NCBI RefSeq assembly: GCF_910592395.1
Contig: NC_088313.1
Location: forward strand, 14,464,437-14,528,436
Origin: Lineus longissimus
Taxonomy: Eukaryota; Nemertea; Pilidiophora; Heteronemertea; Lineidae
Direction: 5' to 3'
DNA: 64,000 nucleotides
A model generated the notes under the pieces. It was not told where the DNA came from and searched no databases. It was given only the letters and a program-made list of their open reading frames with translations. This document shows, piece after piece, positions 1-13,410 of the stretch. Each line of letters begins with the position of its first letter. The stretch's first letter is position 1. The position numbers were made by a program, and so were the translations under genes.

Positions 1-129
1 TTGTGACATTGTCGTCAAGAACTCATGGCGTAAACATTGCGAACTTTATTGCTGGAATGATGTTGCCTTGACAATGTCCGGCACAAGAGACAAGCGGCAC
101 AGGGAGCCACCTAGGCATAATAGTACACC

Positions 130-930
130 TCTGATGCAGTGGACCGAAGTTATTCACCCTGAGGAGACAAATTAGGATGACGCGATGGACTGCCCAGGGA
201 GTCTAGGCATATAGTAAATGGAACAAGACTTTATTCCAAGCATGCCTGGAACAATCGCTACCGTCGCCGCGTCAGTCCTGAAACAAGATTTTCTGCTTCC
301 GTGACGCCAGGGGGCTGTTCCAGATACAGAATTGTCTTACAAGTCTTACTTGGGTATAGTGAGTTTAACTACTAACCCGGGGAGGATACTCGGACCCGTC
401 TTCAAAAGCGCACAGGGGTCCTGATGCTGTCCTAGAAAACTGCTCATCTCTACAAGTTCGCTGACTCCTACAGTTACCATTCGTCGAGATTGAGATGATT
501 TTGGCAAAGGATTACCGAGATTAAATCAGATTAAATTGGCACCAGAAATCATCTTGCCATTTTGACCTGCTTCTGACTGCCGGACAGGGCCTAGGATGTG
601 GCGTGTAGGACATGTGGCAATCCCAAAAGGTCTTAGTGTCGGCCCCTATGAAAGGGCGGAATAATTCAAATGCAAAATCTCAGAGTCCTTTCATCTCCAG
701 CCCGGTCGCATATGGTCAAGCAGCGAACTACATGATAATGTAGTAATGTTACAACCTTGCGATCGTCTGTCTGATAGGACTGCGTTTACAGCGTGTCATT
801 GTGATGGGGGTGCCTATAACAACCGGATGTAGTGTCTCCATGCATGGCTCCTGAAAGGTCTGTTTTTGTACTGTCTGGCGGTGACATTGTCTTCGTGCGT
901 GGTTGTGACAGAGAGAATCTCAACATCAGT
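130..930. repeat. Extra segment of the long satellite unit (copy 1)
   Basis: Segment absent from the 790-bp units, starting near GTGGACCG and including TTCACCCTGAGGAGACAAAT. It recurs nearly identically at about 3285-4075, and its first ~300 bp recur at about 8785-9080 as the last recognisable part of the array. Whether it is an insertion or the ancestral state is unknown. Confidence 0.8.
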
Positions 931-1312
931 CGCAAACGGTGGGGCACTGCATGTGTTCTTTAATATACAATTACTCTTATAGCAGTGGCCTCAGTCAAAG
1001 CTTAAGTAGATTGCTGTATTGGCCGGATTTTTGTCAAACGCATATATCATGTAGTTCCCTGCTATACCATAAAACGGCCGGGCTGGAGATGATATATGAG
1101 TTTGACGAGAAACCGGCGAATACAGCAATCTACTTAAGCTTTGACCGAGGCCACTGCTATAAGAGTAATTGTATATTAAAGAACAAATGCAGTGCCCCAC
1201 CGTTTGCGACTGTTGTGGAGATTCTCTCTGTCACAACCACGCACGAAGACAATGTCACCGTCAGACAGTACAAAAACAGACCTTTCAAGAGCCATGCATT
1301 GAGACTCCACAA
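838..1312. repeat. Large palindrome in long satellite unit (copy 1)
   Basis: Left arm about 838-1030 and right arm about 1112-1312 are reverse complements over most of their length (for example GTTTGCGACT at the right matches AGTCGCAAAC at the left). The spacer is about 80 bp. Short units keep only the right arm. Because of the palindrome, nearly the same peptide frame opens on both strands. Confidence 0.88.
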
Positions 1313-3284
1313 ACATTAGACAACGACGTCTGAAAAAAGTCAATAATATAACCACAGACTGTGCAACAGTGATGGAGGGTTGTCTGAAGACACTGTAGTA
1401 AGGTCACAACCTCGTGATCGTCAGTCTTATAGGACTGCGGTTACAGGGTGTCATTGTGATGGGGTGCCTGGAACTACCAATATTGCTTGCTACGGTATGT
1501 GAAAGTGTACTGCATGAAGACCATACTTCACTGCATTACGGTCAGATTGTGACATTGTCGTCAAGAACTCATGGCGTAAACATTGCGAACTTTATTGCTG
1601 GAATGATGTTGCCTTCACAATGTCCGGCACTAGAGACAAGCGGCACAGGGAGCCACCTGGGCATATAGTACATTCCTGACGCAGTGGACCAGAAATCATC
1701 TTGCCAGTTTGACCTGCTTCTGACCGCCGGACAGGGCCTAGGTTTTGACATGTAGGACATGTGACAATCCCAAAAGGCCTTAGTATCGGCCCCGATGAAA
1801 GGGCGGAATAATTCAAATGCAAAATCTCAGAGTCCTTTTATCTCCAGCCCGGCCGTATATGGTAAAGCAGCGAACTATATGATATATGCGTTTGACGAAA
1901 AAAACGGCCAATACAGCAATCTACTTAAGCTTTGACCGAGGCCACTGCTATAAGAGTAATTGTATATTAAATAACACATGCAGTGCCCCACCGTTTGCGA
2001 CTGATGTGGAGATTCTGTCTGTCACAACCACGCACGAAGACAATGTCACCGTCAGACAGTACAAAAACAGACCGTTCAAGAGCCATGCATCGAGACACCA
2101 CAACCATTAGACAACGACGTATGAAAAAAGTCAATAATATGACCACAGTCTGTGCAACAGTGATGGAAAGTTGTCTGAAGACACTGTAGTAATGTCACAA
2201 CGTCGCGATCGTCAGTCTTATAGGACTGCGGTTACAGGGTGTCATTGTGATGGGGTGCCTGGAACTACCAATGTTGCTTGCTACGGTATGTTAAAGTGTA
2301 CTGCATGAAGACCATACATCACTGCATTACCGTAGTGTGGTCAGATTGTGACATTGTCGTCAAGAACTCATGGGGTAAACATTGCGAACTTTAATGCTGG
2401 AATGATGTTGCCTTGACAATGTCCGGCACTAGAGACAAGCGACACAGGGAGCCACCTGGGCATATGGTCAATCCTGACGCAGTCGATCAGAAATCATCTT
2501 GCCAGTTTGACCTGCTTCTGACCGCCGGACAGGGCCTAGGATGTGACGGGTAGGACATGTGACAACGCCAAATGGCCTTAGTGTCGGCCCCGTTGAAAGG
2601 GCAGAATAATTCAAATGCAAAATCTCAGAGTCCTTTCCTCTCCAGCCCGGCCGTATATGGTAAAGCAGCGAACTATATGATATACCGGTATGCGTTTGAT
2701 GAAAAACCGGCCAATACAGCAATATACTTAAGCTTTGACCGAGGCCACTGCTATAAGAGTAATTGTATATTAAAGAACAAATGCAGTGCCCCACCGTTTG
2801 CGACTGATGTGGAGATTCTGTCTGTCACAACCACGCACGAAGACAATGTCACCGTCAGACAGTACAAAAACAGACCGTTCAAGAGATATGCATCGAGACA
2901 CCACAACCACTAGACAACGACGTCTGAAAAAAGTCAATAATTTGACCACAGACTGTGCAACAGTGATGGAGAGTTGTCTGAAGACACTGTAGTAAGGTCA
3001 CAACCTCGTGATCGTCAGTCTTATAGGATTGCGGTAACAGGGTGTCATTGTGATGGGGTGCCTGGAACTACTAATGTTGCTTGCTACTGTATGTGAAAGT
3101 GTACTGCATGAAGACCATACATCAATGCATTACGGTCAGATTGTGACATTGTCGTCAAGAACTCATGGCGTAAACATTGCGAACTTTATTGCTGGAATGA
3201 TGTTGCCTTGACAATGTCCGGCACTAGAGACAAGCGGCACAGGGAACCACCTAGACATATAGTACACTTCTGACGCAGTGGACC

Positions 3285-4075
3285 GGCCTCGTGATTCACC
3301 CTGAGGAGACAAATTAGGATGACGCGATGGACTGCCCAGGGAGTCTAGGCATATAGTAAATGGAACAAGACTTTATTCCAAGCATGCCTGGAACAATCGC
3401 TACCGTCGCCGCGTCAGTCCTGAAACAAGATTTTCTGCTTCCGTGACGCCAGGGGGCTGTTCCAGATACAAAATTGTCTTACAAGTCTTACTTGGGTATA
3501 GTGAGTTTAACTACTAACCCGGGGAGGATACTCGGACCCGTCTTCAAAAGCGCACAGGGGTCCTGATGCTGTCCTAGAAAACTGCTCATCTCTACAAGTT
3601 CGCTGACTCCTACAGTTACCATTCGTCGAGATTGAGATGATTTTGGCAAAGGATTACCGAGATTAAATCAGATTAAATTGGCACCAGAAATCATCTTGCC
3701 ATTTTGACCTGCTTCTGACTGCCGGACAGGGCCTAGGATGTGGCGTGTAGGACATGTGGCAATCCCAAAAGGTCTTAGTGTCGGCCCCTATGAAAGGGCG
3801 GAATAATTCAAATGCAAAATCTCAGAGTCCTTTCATCTCCAGCCCGGTCGCATATGGTCAAGCAGCGAACTACATGATAATGTAGTAATGTTACAACCTT
3901 GCGATCGTCTGTCTGATAGGACTGCGTTTACAGCGTGTCATTGTGATGGGGGTGCCTATAACAACCGGATGTAGTGTCTCCATGCATGGCTCTTGAAAGG
4001 TCTGTTTTTGTACTGTCTGGCGGTGACATTGTCTTCGTGCGTGGTTGTGACAGAGAGAATCTCCACATCAGTCGC
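3285..4075. repeat. Extra segment of the long satellite unit (copy 2)
   Basis: Near-identical to 130-930, with a few substitutions. It occupies the same place in the long unit 3141-4688. Confidence 0.8.
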
Positions 4076-4455
4076 AAACGGTGGGGCACTGCATGTGTTC
4101 TTTAATATACAATTACTCTTATAGCAGTGGCCTCAGTCAAAGCTTAAGTAGATTGCTGTATTGGCCGGATTTTTGTCAAACGCATATATCATGTAGTTCC
4201 CTGCTATACCATAAAACGGCCGGGCTGGAGATGATATATGAGTTTGACGAGAAACCGGCGAATACAGCAATCTACTTAAGCTTTGACCGAGGCCACTGCT
4301 ATAAGAGTAATTGTATATTAAAGAACAAATGCAGTGCCCCACCGTTTGCGACTGATGTGGAGATTCTGTCTGTCACAACCACCATGAAGACAATGTCACC
4401 GTCAGACAGTACAAAAACAGACCGTTCAAGAGCCATGCATTGAGACTCCACAAAC
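3980..4455. repeat. Large palindrome in long satellite unit (copy 2)
   Basis: Same structure as 838-1312, displaced by about 3142 bp. It differs by a few substitutions and a short indel (ACCATGAAGAC against ACGCACGAAGAC). Confidence 0.86.
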
Positions 4456-7400
4456 ATTAGACAACGACGTCTGAAAAAAGTCAATAATATGACCACAGAC
4501 TGTGCAACAGTGATGGAGGGTTGTCTGAAGACACTGTAGTAAGGTCACAACCTCGTGATCGTCAGTCTTATAGGACTGCGGTTACAGGGTGTCATTGTGA
4601 TGGGGTGCCTGGAACTACCAATATTGCTTGCTACGGTATGTGAAAGTGTACTGCATGAAGACCATACTTCACTGCATTACGGTCAGATTGTGACATTGTC
4701 GTCAAGAACTCATGGCGTAAACATTGCGAACTTTATTGCTGGAATGATGTTGCCTTCACAATGTCCGGCACTAGAGACAAGCGACACAGGGAGCCACCTA
4801 GGCATGGTCAATCCTGACGCAGTGGATCAGAAATCATCTTGCCAGTTTGACCTGCTTCTGACCGCCGGACAGGGCCTAGGATGTGACGGGTAGGACATGT
4901 GACAACCCCAAATGGCCTTAGTGTCGGCCCCTATGAAAGGGCGGAATAATTCAAATGCAAAATCTCAGAGTTCTTCCTTCTCCAGCCCTACCGTATATGG
5001 TAAAGCAGCGAACTATATGATATATGCGTTTGACGAAAAAAACGGCCAATACAGCAATCTACTTAAGCTTTGACCGAGGCCACTGCTATAAGAGTAATTG
5101 TATATTAAATAACACATGCAGTGCCCCACCGTTTGCGACTGATGTGGAGATTCTGTCTGTCACAACCACGCACGAAGACAATGTCACCGTCAGACAGTAC
5201 AAAAACAGACCGTTCAAGAGCCATGCATCGAGACTCCACAAACATGAGACAACGACGTCTGAAAAAAGTCAATAATTTGACCACAGACTGTGCAACAGTG
5301 ATGGAGAGTTGTCTGAAGACACTGTAGTAATGTCACAACGTCGCGATCGTCAGTCTTATAGGACTGCGGTTACAGGGTGTCATTGTGATGGGGTGCCTGG
5401 AACAACCAATGTTGCTTGCTACGGTATGTGAAAGTGAACAGCATGAAGACCATACATCACTGCATTACGGTCAGATTGTGACATTGTCGTCAAGAACTCA
5501 TGGGGTAAACATTGCGAACTTTATTGCTGGAATGATGTTGCCTTGACAATGTCCGGCACTAGAGACAAGTAACACAGGGAGCCACCTAGGCATATGGTCA
5601 ATCCTGACGCAGTGGATCAGAAATCATCTTGCCAGTTTGACCTGCTTCTGACCGCCGGACAGGGCCTACGATGTGACGGGTAGGACATGTGACAACCCCA
5701 AATGGCCTTAGTGTCGGCCCCGTTGAAAGGGCGGAATAATTCAAATGCAAAATCTCAGAGTCCTTTCCTCTCCAGCCCGACCGTATATGGTAAAGCAGTG
5801 AACTATATGATATATGCGTTTGACGAAAAAACCAGCCAATACAGCAATCTACTTAAGCTTCGACCGAGGCCACTGCTATAAGAGTAATTGTATATTAAAG
5901 AACAAATGCAGTGCCCCACCGTTTGCGACTGATGTGATGATTCTCTCTGTCACAACCACGCACGAAGACAATGTCACCGCCAGACAGTACAAAAACAGAT
6001 CATTCAAGGCCATGCATGGAGACGCCACAACCACTAGACGACGACGTATGGAAAAAAAGGTAATAATATGACCACAGTCTGTGCAACGGTGATGGAGAGT
6101 TGTCTGAAGACACTGTAGTAATGTCACAACCTCGCGATCGTCTGTCTTATATAGGACTGCGTTTGCAGGGTGTCATTGTGAAAGGGGTGCCTGGAACTAC
6201 TAATGTTGCTTGCTACTGTATGTGAAAGTGTACTGCATGAAGACCATACATCACTGCATTACGGTCAGATTGTGACATTGTCGTCAAGAACTCATGGCGT
6301 AAACATTGCGAACTTTATTGCTGGAATGATGTTGCCTTGACAATGTCCGGCACTAGAGACAAGCGGCACAGGGAGCCACCTAGGCATATAGTACACTCCT
6401 GACGCAGTGGACCAGAAATCATCTTGCCAGTTTGACCTGCTTCTGACCGCCGGACAGGGCCTAGGATGTGACGGGTAGGACATGTGACAACGCCAAATGG
6501 CCTTAGTGTCGGCCCCGTTGAAAGGGCGGAATAATTCAAATGCAAAATCTCAGAGTCCTTTCCTCTCCAGCCCGGCCGTATATGGTAAAGCAGCGAACTA
6601 TATGATATACCGGTATGCGTTTGATGAAAAACCGGCCAATACAGCAATCTACTTAAGCTTTGGCCGAGGCCACTGCTATAAGAGTAATTGTATATAAAAG
6701 AACAAATGTAGTGCCCCACCGTTTGCGAATGATGTGGAGATTCTGTCTGTCACAACCACGCACGAAGACAATGTCACCGCCAGACAGTACAAAAACAGAT
6801 CATTCAAGGCCATGCATGGAGACACAACAACCACTAGACAACGAAGTATGAAAAAAAGGCAATAATATGACCACAGACTGTGCAACAGCGATGGAGAGTT
6901 GTCTGAAGACACTGTAGTAATGTCACAACCTCGCGATCGTCAGTCTTATAGGACTGCGTTTACAGGGTGTCATTGTGATTGGGGTGCCTGGAACTTCCAA
7001 TGTTGCTTGCTACGGTATGTAAAAGTGAACAGCATGAAGACCATACATCACTGCATTACGGTCAGATTGTGACATTGTCGTCAAGAACTCATGGCGTAAA
7101 CATTGCGAACTTTATTGCTGGAATGATGTTGCCTTGACAATGTCCGGCACTAGAGACAAGCGGCACAGGGAGCCACCTAGGCATATAGTACACTCCTGAC
7201 GCAGTGGACCAGAAATCATCTTGCCAGTTTGACCTGCTTCTGACCGCCGGACAGGGCCTAGGATGTGACGGGTAGGACATGTGACAACCCCAAATGGCCT
7301 TAGTGTCGGCCCCGTTGAAAGGGCGGAATAATTCAATTGCAAAATCTCAGAGTTCTTCCTTCTCCAGCCCTACCGTATATGGTAAAGCAGCGAACTATAT

Positions 7401-9679
7401 GATATATGCGTTTGACGAAAAAAACGGCCAATACAGCAATCTACTTAAGCTTTGACCGAGGCCACTGCTATAAGAGTAATTGTATATTAAAGAACACATA
7501 CAGTGCCCCACCGTTTGCGACTGATGTGGAGATTCTGTCTGTCACAACCACCACGAAGACAATGTCACCGTCAGACAGTACAAAAACAGACCGTTCAAGA
7601 GTCATGCATTGAGACTCCACAAACATTAGACAACGACGTCTGAAAAAAGTCAATAATTTGACCACAGACTGTGCAACAGTGATGGAGAGTTGTCTGAAGA
7701 CACTGTAGTAAGGTCACAACCTCGCGATCGCCTGTCTTATAGGACTGCGTTTATAGGGTGTCATTGTGATGGGGTGCCTGGAACTACTAATGTTGCTTGC
7801 TACTGTATGTGAAAGTGTACTGCATGAAGACCATACATCAATGCATTACGGTCAGATTGTGACATTGTCGTCAAGAACTCATGGCGTAAACATTGCGAAC
7901 TTTATTGCTGGAATGATGTTGCCTTCACAATGTCCGGCACTAGAGACAAGCGGCACAGGGAGCCACCTAGGCATATAGTACACTCCTGACGCAGTGGACC
8001 AGAAATCATCTTGCCAGTTTGACCTGCTTCTGACCGCCGGACAGGGCCTAGGATGTGACGGGTAGGACATGTGACAATCCAAAAGGCCTTAGTATCGGCC
8101 CCGATGATAGGGCAGAATAATTAAAATGCAAAATCTCATAGTCCTTTCCTCTCCAGCCCGACCGTATATGGTAAAGCAGTGAACTATTTGATATATGCGT
8201 TTGACGAAAAAACCAGCCAATACAGCAGTCTACTTAAGCTTTGACACTGCTATAAGCGTAATTGTATATTAAAGAACACATGCAGTGACTCACCGTTTGC
8301 GACTGATGTGATGATTCTCTCTGTCACAACCACGCACGAAGACAATGTCACCGCCAGACAGTACAAAAACAGACCGTTCAAGAGCCATGCATCGAGACGC
8401 CACAACCACTAGACGACGACGTATGGAAAAAAGGTAATAATATGACGACAGACTGTGCAACGGTGATGGAGAGTTGTCTGAAGACACTGTAGTAATGTCA
8501 CAACCTCGTGATCGTCTGTCTTATATAGGACTGCGTTTGCAGGGTGTCATTGTGAAAGGGGTGCCTGGAACTACTAATGTTGCTTGCTACTGTATGTGAA
8601 AGTGTACTGCATGAAGACCATACATCAATGCATTACGGTCAGATTGTGACATTGTCGTCAAGAACTCATGGCGTAAACATTGCGAACTTTATTGCTGGAA
8701 TGATGTTGCCTTGACAATGTCCGGCACTAGAGACAAGCGGCACAGGGAACCACCTAGACATATAGTACACTTCTGACGCAGTGGACCGGCCTCGTGATTC
8801 ACCCTGAGGAGACAAATTAGGATGAGGCGATGGGCTGCCCAGGGAGTCTAGGTATATAGTAAATGGCATAAGACTTTGTTCCAAGCGTGCCTGGAACAAT
8901 CGCTACCGTCGCCGCGTCAGTCCTGAAACAAGATTTTCTGCTTCCGTGACGCCAGGGGGCTGTTCCAGATACATAATTGTCTCATAAGTCTTACTTGGGT
9001 ATAGGGAGTTTAACTACTAAGCCGGAAAGGATACCTGGACCCGTCTTCAAAAGCACACATGGGTCCTGATGCAGTCCCAGGTACTCCAACTTGCGATGGC
9101 GTTCTTTTAGGGAAAACCAGCAGGCAGAGGCAAAAATACTCGTTTGATAACCAGCTGGCAAAGGCAAAGCACACTCTTGTTAACCAGCTGGCAGAGTCAT
9201 GATGGAGAATGTGTTAGTCGCTTGATAACTTGCTGCCAGGGTCAAGACTGAGAGTCTGGCCATTGAGATGTATGAAAGACTTGAAAAGACCATGGCTGTG
9301 AGTATCTCATTCGGCATTTGACAGGTCATCTGATCATATATTAAGAGGTGCTCAGCTGCAATGAATGGGCATGGAAGGTACCTGGTAAGTCTCTTTCAAC
9401 CTCAATTTAGTTAAATATGGCCTCGTGGGGATATGCCTATAAATCACGCATGCCAAAGTAAAAAGACTCTTGGACAGAGATTGACGAAACATGCCAGTGG
9501 TGAAATTTAAGAGCTTGAGTCCTATGACCCTGAAGAGTTGGTCAAATCGAAAACCTGAGTGAGAAGTATAGTGGAGACTTATCAGATACACCAAACATTT
9601 AGTCACTCGAGCTTTAATATGGTTTCAAAGATGGCTGCCTGCCAAATTTTTTAAAATATAAAGAAAATGTGATATACAG

Positions 9680-9774
9680 TTTCTATTCAATTTGACCTCT
9701 CTAATCAGGACACCTCTCTATTAAGGACAGTACTTGCCAGTCCCGAAGGTGTTCTTAATAGAAAGGTTCTACTG
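9680..9774 (-). mobile_element. TA-flanked MITE, family A, truncated copy
   Basis: Ends GGTTCTACTG, the inverted terminus of the family (CAGTAGAACC), and contains CTCTCTATTAAGGACAG and TTAATAGAAAGG. Only one terminus is present. Confidence 0.75.
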
Positions 9775-9929
9775 TTGTACTAGTGAAACTGGGAGAACAA
9801 ATATTTGCCCTGAAGTGGTCTTCAGAGTTATACAAGAGCTGGAAATTCAAGTCAAGTTAAAACTATGTCGACACAGAATGCCAACTAGTAGTATCAATAA
9901 AAACTATTCCAATTTTATATCAAAACCTA

Positions 9930-10052
9930 CAGTAGAGCCTCTCTATTAAGGACACCCTCGGGACTGACAAATGCTGTGCTTAATAGAGAGGTGTCCTGAT
10001 TAGAGATGTCAAATTGAAGTAAAACAACCAATTTGGGACCAGAACTCGTGTC
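9930..10052 (+). mobile_element. TA-flanked MITE, family A, partial copy
   Basis: Begins CAGTAGAGCCTCTCTATTAA preceded by TA. It includes the internal AATTTGGGACC block and lacks the right terminus. Confidence 0.78.
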
Positions 10053-11389
10053 CTCAACTTTATTTCAAGCACCTATCTATTGGAGTAAAGCAACAAAACC
10101 ATTTTTGGTAATTTACACCTTTAGCCCCCTGGTGAGAAGAATTTAAGTCACACCTTGCTAAATCTTCTATCAGGGGCATTTCCTTCGCTGTTCTTCCTCA
10201 TGGTCAGATTTGAAGTTCCTAGGTTTTACGGTTACAAATTGTTCACCCATGTTGGCGGGACAGACGCCATTTTGAATAGTTATTTCACAAACGACAACTG
10301 CTTTTTCCTGTGTACAAATTATTTATTCTTGTCTTGCTTAATGGGCTATTTTGCTTCTAGTACATTCTATATTCTACGAGTACATTCTCTATTCTGTAAA
10401 GCTAGGACATTAGGAACATTCTGTAAAGCATTTACATACAGGACGTCTCAACAAGCAGTCATATACAATTAACAGAGTTTTATTGCAAGTGAATTCTACA
10501 CCCAAATCTCTCACAAAAACCTACTGGTCTTCAAAATACTTGTGCCAAAATAAATTCACTGACGGTACTGTTGATGAGAATGACATCAATGACTATAGAT
10601 TCATCTAAATTGCCGCATAAACGAGCGATTTAAAGCACTGCTATAAACCTGCAATTATAATCCCTGCTAGGTGCGACAAAAAAATCTCTTGTCTGCAGGT
10701 AAAACTGGTAATTGCAAGGTTTGATATTGATCAGCAATTTTGTGACTGGTTGTTCAAAGCTCCACTACCGCCTAACGTTGACTTGGATGTAGCTAGCACA
10801 ACCCCCCTTGCCCATGCAGAGCCTTTTGCCCCCCCTCGCCCCTACCAAAAAGTTAGCTAATGTCGGCTACTAGAACTTAGCGGTGGCTATACTCGCCAGG
10901 CTTTGAACCACCAGGCCCAGCTTACTGTATAGTGGCAATGTTTATCTCTATTTACCTGTGCCGCAGAAAAAACAATGTACACAAATGGTGCAGTCCTTTA
11001 ACAAAATAATTTATAAAGCTCTGCCCAAAAAATGACAACATAAATTCTTACATTGTGGTACCCCTAGGTCCAATCAATCCTCACGAAATTTTATATGTGT
11101 TAAGAATAACCCTTTACAAATATCATTATAAAATTCTACAACATTCCAAAACCAATTGCCTGAGAAAAAATGACTTCTGTGCAGCATATCGGTCAAATCA
11201 TCACTCGCGCACTGATATAATGGCCCTATCAAAATACGAGTTCTAAACTGACCTGGGAGACCACTTTGATCCATCCCAGCCATATATTTACCACAACTTG
11301 ACAGTTTAATAAGCTCGTTTTTACTGTGCCACACTTCCGGTGGTGGTTGAATACATGTCATGATGTCTCTCCCCTGGTGGGCCTGATTG

Positions 11390-12390
11390 CATTTACTGAA
11401 CCATATTCATCAAGATACCATTGCGATGAACAATATTCATCACAATAAACCCTGTTCATCTGTAATATAATGATGTGCACTGTCACCACCAATAGACCCT
11501 GTTTCACTTACCGAACCATATTATTCATCCAGATACCGTTGTGATGAACAATATTCATCACAATAAACCCTGTTCATCTGTAATATAATGATGTGCACTG
11601 CCACCACCAATACACACTGTTTTCATTTACTGAACCATATTCATCAAGATACCGTTGCGATGAACAATATTCATTACAATAAACCCTGTTCATCTGTAAT
11701 ATAATGATGTGCACTTCCACTACCAATAGACCCTGTTTTCATTCACTGAACCATATTCATCAAGATACCGTTGCGATGAACAATATTCATCACAATAAAC
11801 CCTGTTCATCTGTAATATAATGATGTGCACTTCCACTACCAATAGACCCTGTTTTCATTCACTGAACCATATTCATCAAGATACCATTGCGATGAACAAT
11901 ATTCATCACAATAAACCCTGTTCATCAATGATGTGCACTGCCACCACCAATAGACCCTGTTTTCATTTACTGAACCATATTCATCAAGACACCGTTGCGA
12001 TGAACAATATTCATCACAATAAACCCTGTTCATCTGTAATATAATGATGTGCACTTCCACTACCAATACACCCTGTTTTCATTCACTGAACCATATTCAT
12101 CAAGATACCATTGCGATGAACAATATTCATCACAATAAACCCTGTTCATCTATAATATAATGATGTGCACTGCCACCACCAATACACCCTGTTTTCATTT
12201 ACTGAACCATATTCATCAAGACACCGTTGCGATGAACAATATTCATCACAATAAACCCTGTTCATCTATAATATAATGATGTGCACTGCCACCACCAATA
12301 GACCCTGTTTCACTTACGGAACCATATTATTCATCACGATACCATTGTGATGAACAATATTCATCACAATAAACCCTGTTCATCAGATTG
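11390..12390. repeat. ~116-bp minisatellite, nine copies
   Basis: GAACCATATT recurs at 11398, 11513, 11632, 11748, 11864, 11972, 12088, 12204 and, as GGAACCATATT, near 12319. Spacings are 115-119 bp, with one of 108. Each unit carries GATGAACAATATTCATC (an imperfect palindrome) and a later GTTCATC, so the unit can form nested hairpins. Frames opening across it are repeat artefacts. Confidence 0.95.
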
Positions 12391-12654
12391 ATAAGAGTCA
12401 TCTAAACATACAGATATTCATGAAAAAATAAAAACAAGAAGTTTCAGAAAGACATTTGAAAACTGTATCCTGGTTGCCAGTATAGATACTACATGTATGT
12501 TTTAATAGCGCTACAACATTAATATTAGTAAAACCAAACAGTTATTAAAGAGAGCCAGTTGTGGCACAAGTCTTTATTTTAATAGACTACATGTAGATGA
12601 ACGTGGTAAAAAGAACTAAATTGGTGATTACTTCTCATGCAGCTCATTGGCTAC

Positions 12655-12742
12655 ATAATCAACTACCTGAGGGGAACTCGAAACTGCTAACATTTAACAA
12701 TGGAAGCTTATTCTCACCTTAAACCGGGCCATTCAAAACTCC
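12655..12742 (+). mobile_element. 5'-truncated SINE tail, same family as 17251
   Basis: Shares ATCAACTACC-GAGGGG, ACTGCT-A-ATTTAACAATGG and CATTCAAAACTCC with the tail of the tRNA-type SINE at 17251-17458. The tRNA-like head is missing. Confidence 0.7.
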
Positions 12743-13410
12743 GCATTTCACTTTCAACTAAAATTATAACTACTGTACGGCGTAGGAATGACACATTTTC
12801 ATCGTAAAAAATCTGAAAACATATGAATTTTGACCCTGTATAATAGAGACATATTCAACATCTGTTTGAAGACTGGATAAAATTTTGTAGAAACATTGTT
12901 GTATGACCAAACATTCTGGTACCACTAATATGACTCAAAAAGGTTAGATATGCATTGGTCAGTTTTTGCATCTGGAGCCTTCGTCCTAGAGGATTTGATC
13001 ATTTTCTCAGGAACATATAGTACATTTGCTTCTGTTTATATTTTTTACAATATATAGATATACTCTATCAGACTACTGACAAAAACACTGGTATTTCAAT
13101 CATCACCTTGACAGATTCTGATTTGTTTCAATGAATGAGGTAGGCCTTTGAATCGGAAACACTCGTCATGTTGTCAAAATAGCTAATTTGCGCGTCATAT
13201 TTTTAACAGTCATGAAATGAATCGCATGAAGGCTCGAGGATGATACCTAACTAGATTTTTGACACGAGGACGGAAGTAAATGATATATATCGCCCTTTAT
13301 CGGGAATCTTGCAGGTCCAAAGTCTTTCACATCTCGTGGCATCAAACAATCATTTTTTCTGCACCATCGTATGAGGGGGGGGGACAAATTTCACCTACGA
13401 CTTGAATCAA
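12743..13410. other. AT-rich non-genic stretch
   Basis: No exon, repeat family or RNA recognised. It would be 3' flank if the candidate exon at 13411-13642 is real. Confidence 0.5.

Larger units (their letters stand above)
1..9080. repeat. Tandem satellite array, ~790-bp monomer with higher-order structure
   Basis: The marker TTGTGACATTGTCGTCAAGA recurs at 1, 1547, 2346, 3141, 4688, 5476, 6270, 7067, 7857 and 8644. Spacings are 787-799 bp for short units and 1546-1547 bp for two long units. The segment 1-3140 is repeated almost base for base from 3141, so a recent ~3.14-kb higher-order duplication is present. The array runs off the left edge and ends near 9080, where similarity to the 417-447 region stops. 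Open frames of 60-130 codons occur in many units, but frame-breaking differences between copies argue that they are not genes. No known family recognised. Confidence 0.95.
9081..11389. other. Non-genic stretch right of the satellite
   Basis: Unique-looking AT-rich sequence with two copies of the TA-flanked MITE (9680-9774 and 9930-10052). A frame of 105 codons (10155-10472, +) has no recognisable domain, repeat-like composition and no splice context, so I do not call it a gene. Confidence 0.6.

Noticed and set aside
939-1319. 126-codon frame as a gene
   Set aside because: It lies in the satellite palindrome, has a twin on the other strand, and is broken by indels in several other units.
11820-12066. 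Repetitive peptides on both strands of the 116-bp array
   Set aside because: They follow from the tandem repeat; period is not a multiple of three overall and copies differ by indels.
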